From Paenibacillus sp. JNUCC-31 (GTDB taxonomy: Bacteria; Bacillota; Bacilli; Paenibacillales; Paenibacillaceae), in the NCBI RefSeq assembly GCF_014844075.1, contig NZ_CP062165.1:62001-126000 (forward strand): a stretch of DNA of 64,000 nt. The letters run 5' to 3'. Shown here piece by piece: positions 33,650 through 45,473 of this stretch (its first letter is position 1; the number at the start of each line of letters is the position of its first letter). Made by a program: the position numbers and the translations under genes. The notes under the pieces were generated by a model. It ran no database searches. It was not told where the DNA came from and was given only the letters and a program-made list of their open reading frames with translations.

Positions 33650-34012
33650 TCAAACAGTAGATTGCGCAGGCTCTACATATTCAATAAAACTGCCATCGGG
33701 ATGCTGCACAAAAATGCTTGGACCAATAGGACCATACTGATCCCTTATTATGAGGGTATTTTGTTTTTTTAATTCTTCCTTCAATTCGTTCATAGAATCC
33801 ACATACACCACGGCACGGAGTGATTTAGCAGGCTCCATGGCATCGGGACTTCCAGATACAATAACGTAAGGATATACTGTGGCTAAAGATAAGCCAGCTT
33901 CAGGAATGTCCCACGTCCGATCCGTAGATCGGTTAGCAAGAGATTCATAATAAGCAACGGTTGATTCAAGTTGCTCGGTAAAAACGGGGATAAAATGATT
34001 TAAGATTTTCAT
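33650..34012 (-). CDS. VOC-family (glyoxalase-fold) protein
   Basis: From the ATG at 34012 (GGAGG eight bases before) the protein has about 120 residues: MKILNHFIPVFTEQLESTVA, RAVVYVDSMNELKEELKKQN and GPSIFVQHPDGSFIEYVEPA, which contains the C-terminal glutamate of VOC domains. Such proteins act on or bind small electrophiles or antibiotics. It converges on the Rrf2 gene across a shared terminator. The function is unassigned. Confidence 0.75.
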   Translation of the reverse strand: MKILNHFIPVFTEQLESTVAYYESLANRSTDRTWDIPEAGLSLATVYPYVIVSGSPDAMEPAKSLRAVVYVDSMNELKEELKKQNTLIIRDQYGPIGPSIFVQHPDGSFIEYVEPAQSTV

Positions 34013-34024
34013 GTTAGCCTCCAA

Positions 34025-34320
34025 TTTTTTGTTTTCTAATTATAACCACAATAGTTATAACTGTTTTAGTTATACAAGAACATCTTGATTCTGTCAATTT
34101 TTTTCGATGAGTATTCTCATGATTTGTATACTTGTCTTGTTTCGTCTACTTGAGATCTGTTTGGTCACTCGATTCCTGGCAATGACATCGTTCTATGACG
34201 CCTTAGCTTGGCATCTCTTTTCTACAACACAAAGGGTTTGATAGCTGAGTTTTTCAAACCAAGCAAAAAACACGGGCATTTTCTCTCTACTTCCTAACTG
34301 TGTTGAAGTAAGATTCAACG
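34025..34320. other. Intergenic, nothing recognised
   Basis: AT-rich gap. TATAACTGTTTTAGTTATA near 34053-34071 is a palindrome just upstream of the VOC gene and could be an operator. No gene is visible. Confidence 0.4.
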
Positions 34321-34399
34321 TTTAGGTACTCATCTAATCGTTCATCGGACTATGTTCTTGCCCATTCCGGCAATCGGTACAAGTTCTTGTCCCTCGACA
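34321..34399 (+). repeat. Dispersed repeat, short form
   Basis: TTTAGGTACTCATCTAATCG, GTTCTTGCCCATTCCGG and GGTACAAGTTCTTGTCCC end in TCGACA. The hairpin and right inverted-repeat arm are missing. It supplies the 3' end of the reading frame at 34334. Confidence 0.7.
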
Positions 34400-34717
34400 G
34401 TCGTCAATATCATCTTCTTTTACAGACTCTTTAATTCTTATATAACAATCTTTTAAACCAAGATTAACAACTATAGAGAGTATAATGTCTATACCTTCGT
34501 AAGACTTCGTATTCCATAACCTGCTCAGTGTGATATCTACATCGTATCTTGTTTTGTCCTCTAACAGCTCATAAGTCATGATTTGTCGATCTGTCAATTC
34601 GGCGAGGATCAACAAAAACTCTTCTTTATCCATACGCTTACTTTCAAAATCTATTAGCACATTTCTAAATAAAGATATTCTCAACTTTATGAAAATTTTA
34701 TTTGAGATTCGGGCCAA
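34334..34717 (-). CDS. Hypothetical protein with a repeat-derived C-terminus
   Basis: The 127-codon frame encodes a helical protein: MDKEEFLLILAELTDRQIMT, then YDVDITLSRLWNTKSYEGID and VNLGLKDCYIRIKESVKEDD. The last 20 or so residues, after DDIDD, come from the dispersed repeat at 34321-34399. I do not recognise a family. The start is uncertain; the ATG at 34633 is an alternative. It may be a 3'-truncated gene. Confidence 0.4.
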   Translation of the reverse strand: MARISNKIFIKLRISLFRNVLIDFESKRMDKEEFLLILAELTDRQIMTYELLEDKTRYDVDITLSRLWNTKSYEGIDIILSIVVNLGLKDCYIRIKESVKEDDIDDCRGTRTCTDCRNGQEHSPMND

Positions 34718-34966
34718 GGACTAGTTTGTTTTGTTCATTAATATTCTTTACATCCATTGAACGTTAAAAAAATCTGCGATCAGAATCAATATTTTATTCT
34801 AACCAATTTGTAAAAAAAGAACATTATATTCATATTTGTGAAACAAAAATTTGCACATGTATTGCTAATATTTAAGGCTAAAGTTGTATATTAAGAATAA
34901 TACTATAATGGTAAAATAATCCTTTGTATGATTGGTTTTATACTATCCATATTGGGAGAGAAACAA

Positions 34967-36061
34967 TTGAAACTATTGAATTCAAACAAAACTTCTTTAG
35001 AAAAAGGAATTCGTTACATCGCACCTGTGACCGTGATGATGCTGGCTCTTTTGGGAGGATGTGATGCTCCTCCAGACACAAATGTACCGGAAACAAACAA
35101 TATAATGAGTGAGCAGGCGGATGATCTCCATTTGTTTTCTGATGACCGTAAAGTTAGTGTCACTGTACCGGCAGATTGGACGACTTTTTCCAGTGACAAA
35201 ATCCCTGCTCTCTTGAGCGTCGTAAATAAGCAAGGGGATTATAATTTTGTCATACAACGCAACAGCCAAGTTGATATGGTTTCTGAGATCACTTTGGAAG
35301 AGTATGCGTTAGTTGCCCCAAACGGCATCTCTTTTGGTAATGAGGTTATGCTAGAAGCTAAAGATTCAAATACGACAACTACCATAGATTCAGAAGAATC
35401 CTATATGAGCGAAGGATCAATAACTTACGACGGTATGGCTACCAATTACATAAGTGCTTCATTCAAAAAAGAAGATCATTATTATCGTGCCCTTTTGATC
35501 ATCCAACATGAGCTAACCGAAGAGGATCGGGTTCTGTTCCATCAATTAGCCTCTTCCCTGCATGTCGTCGATAATCAACCGGAATCAGATCGTATCGCTT
35601 CTCATTCATCGACCCAAGTGGTAAAAGATATTGATACAGAAGTTGAATTACAGATTCCCTCCAGTTGGATTACAAAATTCAAACAAAACACAGAAACAAA
35701 CATTAAAGCTATAGATCCGACTGGTAATGAACTTGTAACCCTGACCAGATATAGAAAATCAGATTTCGGTGACTCATCTCCCCCTCTTGATTTTATGGCA
35801 GATGCCCATATCGAATATATATCGGAAAATTTCAAAGCTGTTAAGCAATTGAGTTCAAGCGAGGAAGAAATAGACGGTAGAAACGTGATTCAGTACGAAT
35901 TTGTGGCCACAGTTGGAAAAAGCAATCTAGGTTTTCTGGTTTCCGTTTTCGATTACCCTGAAAACTTTACAATTATTGAGTTTATCGCGCCCGTCAGCAC
36001 TTTTGAACAAACAAAAGAGGCATACCGAAATCATATTAAGAGTTATCGCGAGAACCCTTAA
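34967..36061 (+). CDS. Lipoprotein with two internal repeats, first of a tandem pair
   Basis: From the TTG at 34967 (GGGAGAG before it) the protein has about 364 residues with a lipobox (TVMMLALLGGCDAPP). The mature part has two related domains of about 150 residues. Each begins with a strand pair ending in P(A/S)(D/S)W (KVSVTVPADW and VELQIPSSW), a pattern also seen in PsbP/DcrB-like domains. It would be anchored on the outer face of the membrane. The next gene encodes a paralogue. The function is unknown. Confidence 0.65.
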   Translation: MKLLNSNKTSLEKGIRYIAPVTVMMLALLGGCDAPPDTNVPETNNIMSEQADDLHLFSDDRKVSVTVPADWTTFSSDKIPALLSVVNKQGDYNFVIQRNSQVDMVSEITLEEYALVAPNGISFGNEVMLEAKDSNTTTTIDSEESYMSEGSITYDGMATNYISASFKKEDHYYRALLIIQHELTEEDRVLFHQLASSLHVVDNQPESDRIASHSSTQVVKDIDTEVELQIPSSWITKFKQNTETNIKAIDPTGNELVTLTRYRKSDFGDSSPPLDFMADAHIEYISENFKAVKQLSSSEEEIDGRNVIQYEFVATVGKSNLGFLVSVFDYPENFTIIEFIAPVSTFEQTKEAYRNHIKSYRENP

Positions 36062-36153
36062 ATGTCTGATTAATTTACCTGAACTAGCAAATAATCTAAA
36101 AATACCAAACAATTATTGTGAAAATACATACGTTGTCTGAGGAGCGTTGTAGT

Positions 36154-37248
36154 TTGATATCCACCAATAAAATCATACAGGTTACCTTAGTCACTGGCAT
36201 CATTGTGGCAATTGCAGGTTGTACCACCAGCAACACCAATGTGGAGAATTCATTTATCGAAAACCAAGAGCTTGAAATTCCAATGCAAGAAACCAAACCG
36301 ATTCATAAAACCATCTACTCCAAACAAAAGGAAGTCCAAGTCACGCTTCCTAGTGAATGGAAAGCAGAGGATGAGCCTAATTCAATCTCACTCGTTCATG
36401 CTGTTTCATCAGATGGAAGTAAAACCTTAGATATGAGTCGATATAAACGCAGTGATCTAGCTTCAAAAATTAATCTTACAGATTATATTGGAATACAACA
36501 AGAAATTAAAAATACTAGTACCGATTCACCTAAGAAAAAGGAACGATTGCTCCGGACAAGTGAAGTAACCATTGACGGATACACTTCCTATGTAAAAGAA
36601 ACAGAAATGGATTACGATTCAAGTCAAATCGGATACATCACTGCTTACTTCGAACGCAAACACCATTTTTATACTATTTCATTAGAATCAAACGGTGGGC
36701 TGACGGAGGAGGATCGGATTCTCTTTGAAGAAACTGCAAAGCATGTTCGAATATATCATGATGAACCAACGGATACTTCTACAGTTGAATCTCCATTGGA
36801 ACTGATAGATCGTTCATTGGATGAATCTGCTTCCCAAATCAGTCTCCCATCCAGTTGGACTGTTGATCCACAATATTCGAAAGAGCAGGAATTCAAATTT
36901 TCCGGTTTTCTCAACACCTTCAATAACGAATCTGTAATGATCGCTCGCTATCCCAAATCTTTTGGAACGACATTAACTAAATTCTATTCTTCTATGGTTA
37001 AGAGCAGTATAGAGCCTTACAGCTTAATACCTCTTCCTGCTCCTGCCTCCGTAGAGATCAATGGTTTAAAAGGGTTTCAGGTGGAAAACTATTCGGAAGC
37101 TACCAAGCTGAAAACTGGTGAACTATACACCTTCTTGGATACTCCAAAGGACTTCGTAATTATCATTTTCACTTCGAAAGCCAGCCGTTTTGAGCGAGTG
37201 AAGCCTGATTACATCAAGTACACACAGACTTATCGAGAAATACCATAA
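36154..37248 (+). CDS. Lipoprotein with two internal repeats, second of a tandem pair
   Basis: The protein of about 364 residues has a lipobox (VTGIIVAIAGCTTSN) and the same two-domain layout as its upstream neighbour: VQVTLPSEW opens the first domain and ISLPSSWTVD the second. LTEEDRVLF there and LTEEDRILF here close the equivalent regions. The TTG at 36154 with GAGGAGCG is preferred; the ATG at 36118 is possible. The pair probably arose by tandem duplication of an already duplicated domain, and they are likely co-transcribed, ending at the hairpin at 37252-37292. Confidence 0.65.
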   Translation: MISTNKIIQVTLVTGIIVAIAGCTTSNTNVENSFIENQELEIPMQETKPIHKTIYSKQKEVQVTLPSEWKAEDEPNSISLVHAVSSDGSKTLDMSRYKRSDLASKINLTDYIGIQQEIKNTSTDSPKKKERLLRTSEVTIDGYTSYVKETEMDYDSSQIGYITAYFERKHHFYTISLESNGGLTEEDRILFEETAKHVRIYHDEPTDTSTVESPLELIDRSLDESASQISLPSSWTVDPQYSKEQEFKFSGFLNTFNNESVMIARYPKSFGTTLTKFYSSMVKSSIEPYSLIPLPAPASVEINGLKGFQVENYSEATKLKTGELYTFLDTPKDFVIIIFTSKASRFERVKPDYIKYTQTYREIP

Positions 37249-37251
37249 AAT

Positions 37252-37292
37252 AAACAAAGAGATCTGCCTGATTCAGGCCAGATCTCTGTTTG
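37252..37292. terminator. Intrinsic terminator of the tandem lipoprotein genes
   Basis: ACAAAGAGATCTG and CAGATCTCTGTTTGT form a stem with additional CCTGA/TCAGG pairing inside, followed by GTTTGTATAATC. It starts a few bases after the second lipoprotein stop. Confidence 0.75.
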
Positions 37293-37540
37293 TATAATCA
37301 CCATATTGACCTTAACTACATTTTCGTTATCTAAGATAGGTTTTAGATTCGTAATTTTGTAGAGTCGAACTTCATCATAGGAACTACATTGCCACAGAAG
37401 TCTTTTTTGTCTTGCCTCCATATCCGATTAACAACTGCCCTTTAAAGCTTGAGACTACGTTCTTCGGTCATCTACCTTCACTACCAACCATGGTAACATT
37501 GTATAATGATTTCATTCCCTATCATAAGGAGGCCTGTAAA

Positions 37541-37783
37541 ATGAGTTACAGTAAATACTTCCCATTGGAAAATTACCTAAACCAAGTGTCAATCACCCTT
37601 ACATATTCAGAGCTGGAGGAGATCCTTGGATTCAAATTACCACCTACCGCCTATAAACGTGAACAGTGGTGGGAAAATAATACTATGCATCATCCACAAG
37701 CTAATTCTTGGTTGAACGCCGGATGGAAAGTTGAAAGAGTAAGTTTGGGAAAGGAAGTTACCTTTGTACGTGACGAATCATAA
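37541..37783 (+). CDS. Small DUF7662-like protein
   Basis: The 80-residue protein starts MSYSKYFPLENYLNQ with AAGGAGGCC before its ATG. It contains ITLTYSELEEILGFKLPPTA, then REQWWENN and HPQANSWLNAGWKVERVSLG, ending EVTFVR. This pattern (a short DNA-mimic-like or regulatory domain of unknown role) is found in many bacteria, alone or fused to restriction or regulatory proteins. I assign it by pattern memory only. It stands alone. Confidence 0.65.
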   Translation: MSYSKYFPLENYLNQVSITLTYSELEEILGFKLPPTAYKREQWWENNTMHHPQANSWLNAGWKVERVSLGKEVTFVRDES

Positions 37784-37886
37784 TCTATCTTACTGAAGCT
37801 TGAAATCCAATTAAGCTAACTATTCAATGCCTCAATGGTCTGCAATTGTTATGAGCAGTAGCTGCCTTGAAGTGAGGGAATTCTAA

Positions 37887-38096
37887 CTATTGGACAGTTA
37901 AAAGCATAATTTTCTTCTCGAACCCACCGCGCTCATCTTGTTTATTTTTACGAATATTTTCTAGTTCCTCTATTGTAGTACCGTGATTAAGGGCAAAACT
38001 ATAAACTACCTCTAACAAGTCAGCTAGTTCATGTATCTGCTCGTTTTTGTTTTTAGCTTCAAAGAACTCGTTTATGTCACATAATATTGTGAACAT
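37887..38096 (-). pseudogene. MazG-like pyrophosphohydrolase, 5' end replaced by a repeat
   Basis: The frame reads DINEFFEAKNKNEQIHELAD, then LLEVVYSFALNHGTTIEELE and KQDERGGFEKKI. This is the C-terminal part of the small house-cleaning MazG/phosphoribosyl-ATP-pyrophosphohydrolase-like proteins (ExxE..D metal helix). The N-terminal region (normally NKLVRDKIPE) is absent; the sequence instead enters the dispersed repeat at 38085-38224. Confidence 0.75.
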
Positions 38097-38224
38097 TTTC
38101 CTGTATTATGGTACTTGATAAAGCTTTAAGTGCATGTGTTCAATGTTTAGATATACATCTAAACGGCAATCGGACTATGTTCTTGTCCATTCCGGCAATC
38201 GGTACAAGTTCTTGTCCCTCGACA
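38085..38224 (+). repeat. Dispersed repeat without hairpin
   Basis: AACATTTTCCTGTATTATGG, TTAGATATACATCTAAACGG, GTTCTTGTCCATTCCGG and GGTACAAGTTCTTGTCCC end in TCGACA. The right arm and hairpin are missing, as in the copy at 34321. It replaces the 5' end of the MazG-like gene. Confidence 0.75.
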
Positions 38225-38325
38225 TCTGATTTATATTACCTGGTGCTAGTGGAGCACCACAATTTGTAAACCAATTTATTCTATCTATTCTATCAAAGAT
38301 TAATTTGTCTACTTTCACTGTAGCT
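38225..38325 (-). pseudogene. Short N-terminal gene fragment beyond the repeat
   Basis: Downstream of a GAGGTGAG ribosome site the minus strand reads VKVDKLIFDRIDRINWFTNC, GAPLAPGNIN, then enters the repeat. It looks like the start of a gene cut by the repeat. The family is not recognised. Confidence 0.35.
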
Positions 38326-38599
38326 CACCTCTATCTAAGGTTTTTTGGTTTGATTAATTTTACTAGGTATTCGATGCACTGGCATTCCTCCTTTTTGAAT
38401 TCACAGATTGACGCAGCACCGTCGCATCGACAGGAGATTACTTTTTAAAATTACGTGTCATGTATTTCTAAACTAAAACTGTGAGAGGCTATCACAGTAT
38501 CTTTTTCAGTCCCCACATTAAATAACCTGCCCGTTAGTTGAACAAAAGCAGCCGGTCACAGGGATCAGCTGCTTTCTACGTTCTATTACACTATCGTTT

Positions 38600-38768
38600 C
38601 CCTTTAGCTTAATGAGTTATTACATAAGCCTGCTTCACAAGCTTCTCGTCCAATCTTGCCTTCTGACGCAAATGATGCCTGCTGTGCATGTTAATCATCT
38701 CAAACCATTCACGCGCATTAAGCCAGCCAAACCAGCCATGACGCACCTTGCAAGCCTGATTCGTCCCG
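38600..38768 (-). pseudogene. DinB-like gene, C-terminal third only
   Basis: It is identical in layout to the last third of 14400-14933 (WFGWLNAREWFEMINMHSRH region). The start codon and about two thirds of the gene lie in the 372-base deletion. Confidence 0.85.
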
Positions 38769-39140
38769 TTTTCCCCCTATCATATCATAGTCGTTAAAGC
38801 ACCTGAGCAATCTCCCAAATTGCCCGTCAGGGTCGGCAAAACAAGCTGTCCGCCGCCCCCAAGGACGCGTTATCGGCCCATTTAACCATGTAACGCCCCG
38901 CATTTCCAACTCATTGCACCCCCGGTCAACGTCGGGCATTTGGATTGTAAACAAGAACCTTGCACTATCTCCGACACGACCAACCTGAACCGGATCAATC
39001 AACTCTCTGGCATTCGATTGATTTAAGAGATTTATGCATGTATTTCCGTAATTAAATACCGCGCAGTTTTCGTCTTCGTATTGGATTAATAGTTGAAATG
39101 ACTCTTGGTAAAACGTCTTCGATCGCTGCAGATTTTCCAT
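38718..39140 (-). pseudogene. VOC-family gene copy, frameshifted and fused to DinB remnant
   Basis: The first 105 or so residues match the VOC protein at 14963-15310. A one-base loss near 38820 changes ADPEGHIWEIAQVL into ADPDGQFGRLLRCFN and removes the stop, so the frame runs on through the deletion joint into antisense-frame DinB sequence, ending ASWLVWLA. The VOC C-terminal metal ligand is lost. Confidence 0.85.
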
Positions 39141-39355
39141 AAATAATGTGATTATGGCGAAAAAAAAGGTTATTAACTTACTGTGCCTTTTTTATCATAT
39201 CATCCATATCATCTTTTATAGTGATGCTAGCGAGAACATCTTCCTTTGATTAAGTTTGGCAGTAAATCCATCACGGTGAAATATTCAGAGATTATTTGTC
39301 ACAAATCGACTTGGAAGCTACAGCAAGGATTGCAAGTGATAATCCTTTAAAAAAC

Positions 39356-39697
39356 TTACCGTCTTACATTCGTCAGTGTACTCCCCCATTCACCGACTGG
39401 TTCAAGCCAGCTTACGATTCTATCATCAATAAGGTTGGTAAGTGTACCTTCATACTCAGCACGATAAGGTTTATTAAGTTCGTGTTGAATCCAACTTTCT
39501 CTTGTTCCCTGCCAGATCTCATAGATGACAAGATCATCAGAATGATCAAGATCATCGGAGACGATCGCATTGACAAAGGCAGGTTCACTTTTGAAATTGC
39601 TAATCATTGCAAATAGGCTTTCACGGAAAGTTTCTTTCTTACCAGGTTTAATTTTAAAACGGATATTGAGAATGATTTGATTGTTGTTTGTTGACAT
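39356..39697 (-). CDS. Putative quinol/antibiotic-biosynthesis monooxygenase (ABM domain)
   Basis: The 113-residue dimeric ferredoxin-like protein reads IILNIRFKIKPGKKETFRES, VNAIVSDDLDHSDDLVIYEI and WQGTRESWIQHELNKPYRAE. ABM proteins such as YgiN act on quinones or polyketides without cofactors. AAGGAG precedes the ATG at 39697. The HxlR regulator gene lies upstream on the same strand; HxlR proteins often control quinone or aldehyde stress genes, so co-regulation is likely. A broken relative is at 32913-33010. Confidence 0.8.
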   Translation of the reverse strand: MSTNNNQIILNIRFKIKPGKKETFRESLFAMISNFKSEPAFVNAIVSDDLDHSDDLVIYEIWQGTRESWIQHELNKPYRAEYEGTLTNLIDDRIVSWLEPVGEWGSTLTNVRR

Positions 39698-39765
39698 CAC
39701 TACACACTCCTTTTATTAATTCTTAATTTTCTTCATGGCCACAAGTCTCATTATGTACTATGTAT

Positions 39766-39815
39766 CACTTTTAAAATAGTACGTACTTTTTAGTTATATA
39801 GTAACCAAAAAGTGA
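39766..39815. promoter_or_regulatory. Palindromic operator between HxlR and ABM genes
   Basis: AGTACGTACT at 39778-39787 is a perfect palindrome, flanked by CACTTTT and AAAAGTG as outer inverted arms. It lies upstream of the ABM gene and downstream of the HxlR gene, and may be the HxlR target. Confidence 0.45.
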
Positions 39816-39863
39816 TAATTGTGATAAAGTAAAGAATAAATTAATTTAATTTTTTAAATTACT

Positions 39864-40211
39864 CTATTCTACATTTAATCTCCGATATTCATCCTTGTTC
39901 CATGTCTTCTCTGCGTAATCCTGCCCCCAATCACAAAGAGCTCGCAAAGTGGGTTCAAGTGACATACCCATTTCTGATATTGCATATTCCACTTTTGGTG
40001 GTACCTGATTGAACATTTTTCTTATAATCAAATTATTACTCTCCAACTCCCGCAACGACTGTACCAACATTTTCTGAGAAATTGATGGTATGAGCCTTTT
40101 CAATTCACCGGTCCGTTTAGGACCTTTTATTAAGTAATACAGAATAAGAGGTCTCCACTTTCCGCCAATGACATCTAAGGTTATTTCCAGATCACAATAA
40201 AAAGTTTTCAA
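39864..40211 (-). CDS. HxlR family transcriptional regulator
   Basis: The 115-residue protein has the HxlR winged-helix signature: CDLEITLDVIGGKWRPLILY, then LKRLIPSISQKMLVQSLREL and VEYAISEMGMSLEPTLRALC. A cysteine at residue 6 is where redox- or quinone-sensing members (YodB, HypR type) carry their sensing thiol. It precedes the ABM monooxygenase gene on the same strand, suggesting a quinone-stress response unit. Confidence 0.85.
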   Translation of the reverse strand: MKTFYCDLEITLDVIGGKWRPLILYYLIKGPKRTGELKRLIPSISQKMLVQSLRELESNNLIIRKMFNQVPPKVEYAISEMGMSLEPTLRALCDWGQDYAEKTWNKDEYRRLNVE

Positions 40212-40462
40212 TTGAGAAACACCATCCCTTATTTAATTTCCATTATTATAGTACATGTGTTGATTAAATCCACCTCCCTTGCCCTATATTCTGTCAGTTT
40301 TAATCAATGCTATTACATGATCTGTTTAAATCAGATATTCTTTAAGACGATTGAACTAACGGGAAATGATTGCTCAAAATGCCTGAGTTATTTATCCTTT
40401 TTCAAAATTCAAATGCGAACAAAAAGAGCTGAACGCGAACCTTAACTAGGAATGGATAAATC
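40212..40462. other. Intergenic, nothing recognised
   Basis: A plus-strand frame at 40212-40445 overlaps the HxlR promoter region and lacks a ribosome site. I see no supported gene. Confidence 0.4.
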
Positions 40463-40760
40463 CATGCCCGTTGGCTTTATGAAATAAGGTGAAATACCGA
40501 TTAGATATACGCCTAATCGGTAATAGGAACATGTTCTTGTCCCTCAACAATGACAGGATCAGCACTAAGTACGATATCGGTATATGTTTTCATTCCTCGA
40601 GCCAAAAGACACATCCAGCATCCTCTCCACTTCTTTGCTAAAGTGCTTTTACGAGTTTGTTTTATCTAATTCAAATGAGATCACAGTTTTAATCGAAGTA
40701 CTTCCGATCATTGAAGCTGGTTTCTTTGACTATAAAACAGCATTCAGTGTTTCTGTCACC
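40463..40760 (+). repeat. Dispersed repeat, long form with extended body
   Basis: CATGCCCGTTGGCTTTATGA, GATTAGATATACGCCTAATCGG (positions 40499-40520) and GTTCTTGTCCCTCAACAATG open it. About 200 further bases match 6080-6280 (TCAGCACTAAGT, TTTGCTAAAGTGCTT, TTTGTTTTATCT, TTGAAGCTGGT). The two places share the same order of blocks, so they may be copies of one longer decayed element. Confidence 0.6.
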
Positions 40761-40799
40761 CATAAGAGACACAACACTTCTACTCAGATCTGAAATGCG

Positions 40800-41011
40800 A
40801 AAACTGTCCTGTATAATGCTGCTTATTGAGGTTTTAATTACATTTCTTCTCATTTAGATACCCATCTAATCGGTAATCGGACTATGTTCTTGTCCATTCC
40901 GGCAATCGGTACAAGTTCTTGTCCTTGGCTCGGGACACGAACTTGTACCGATAAAATAAAAAAGCCGCTAAAATAGCGACTTCAATAGGAACATGTTCTT
41001 GTCCCTCGACA
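40800..41011 (+). repeat. Dispersed repeat, near-complete copy
   Basis: TTTAGATACCCATCTAATCG, GTTCTTGTCCATTCCGG, inverted-repeat arms at 40905-40924 and 40933-40952 (one mismatch), the GCCGCTAAAATAGCGAC hairpin and GTTCTTGTCCCTCGACA. It lies about 170 bases past the LicT stop and could terminate the first beta-glucoside operon. Confidence 0.75.
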
Positions 41012-41183
41012 AAAATTCTATTCCCCGGCCACACCAGCCTCAATCATATGGCGCAAAAAATAGTTCCATTCAATTGGAAGTATTTCCAAAACTCAATATC
41101 CCTTATACTACTTACTAAACAATATGTATGTATAGGCAAACATCCTCCCGTGGAGTTGGTTTACCTATTAAAAGATAAAGACC

Positions 41184-42026
41184 TCATTCATTTGAATTGA
41201 TTAATAGACGGCTAATATGAATGGTCAGATAGATCTGTTCCTCTTTGGTTAAAATGAATTTAAATGATTTCTCGATATAAGATTTTATGACAAGGGTACA
41301 TTGATGCTCTTTAGCAAAGGTGGAGCTTATGTTATCATACAAAAAGAAATTATCAGAATCTAATGTTCGCTCCTCCAGTAAACGCTGAGCCAGAAATTGC
41401 AAGTGAGTCACAAAGCGTGAATAATTGATGGAGTTGGTATCCAATTCAATGGCAAAGTAGTGATTTATCATTTTGGTAACATCTTTAATAAACGTGGTGA
41501 CAAATATAACGTCCTGCAGATTACCTTCATTTTTTTGTGCATTTACGATATGGAAAGCAATGTTCCCCGCCTCTTCTTCTGGTAATTGAAGTCCTAAACC
41601 AGATTCAATTTCGTTCAGCGCCATAAGGCCAATTTCAAATTCCTTCGGATAGAATTTTTTGACTTCCCAAAGTAATCTATTCTGTAATGTCATCCCTGAC
41701 TTGAAGCGGAGAACCGCCATATGAAGGTGGTCTGTCAAAGTAACGTATACCGAATCGAAAAGTTTTGATCCTAATGTCTTTTCTGCCACTTCAACAATTC
41801 GCCGGGTGATCTCCAAATACTCTGGTGGTGTCTCCTCCATCAATTTAATCAAATTTTCTGAAACGGACTGGTCTTCAAGAACATAGATTTTTTCGATTTT
41901 GGAAGAGTCAATGCGATTACCAATCTTGTTGTTATATCCGATAGCTTTACCCATGACAACGACATCTTCACCAGTATCCTTCTCTGCAAGAACGATACTA
42001 TTATTCAGAATTTTAATAATTTTCAT
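41184..42026 (-). CDS. licT: LicT/BglG-type transcription antiterminator
   Basis: The 280-residue protein has an RNA-binding CAT domain (MKIIKILNNSIVLAEKDTGE, VVVMGKAIGY) and two PRD domains. All four regulatory histidines are visible: TDHLHMAV and AGNIAFHIVN in PRD1, RFVTHLQFL and LTIHISRL in PRD2. With substrate present, PTS phosphorylation lets it bind the RAT RNA upstream of its operon and prevent termination. It is the last gene of the PTS-GH1-licT operon. AAGGAGG precedes the ATG. Confidence 0.9.
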   Translation of the reverse strand: MKIIKILNNSIVLAEKDTGEDVVVMGKAIGYNNKIGNRIDSSKIEKIYVLEDQSVSENLIKLMEETPPEYLEITRRIVEVAEKTLGSKLFDSVYVTLTDHLHMAVLRFKSGMTLQNRLLWEVKKFYPKEFEIGLMALNEIESGLGLQLPEEEAGNIAFHIVNAQKNEGNLQDVIFVTTFIKDVTKMINHYFAIELDTNSINYSRFVTHLQFLAQRLLEERTLDSDNFFLYDNISSTFAKEHQCTLVIKSYIEKSFKFILTKEEQIYLTIHISRLLINSNE

Positions 42027-42105
42027 AATCGATTGCTTCCTCCTTAAAACTACATAAACTCAGAACCCGCATCAGCAGGTCCTGAGCCCATCCATCAAGC
42101 TGGAG

Positions 42106-45448
<3,343 letters not shown>

Positions 45449-45473
45449 CGTTATCCCCTCTTCTTGGTTATCT

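Larger units (their letters stand above)
38526..39153. repeat. Segmental duplication, damaged copy (partner at 14319-15323)
   Basis: This block matches 14319-15323 almost base for base, but 372 bases equivalent to 14567-14938 are deleted at a 2-base GT microhomology, four T residues are lost after the hairpin, and one base is lost near 38820. The similarity ends at GTGATT (39153). Confidence 0.9.

Noticed and set aside
36096..36296. Minus-strand frames opposite the lipoprotein genes
   Set aside because: Shadows of the plus-strand genes without ribosome sites.
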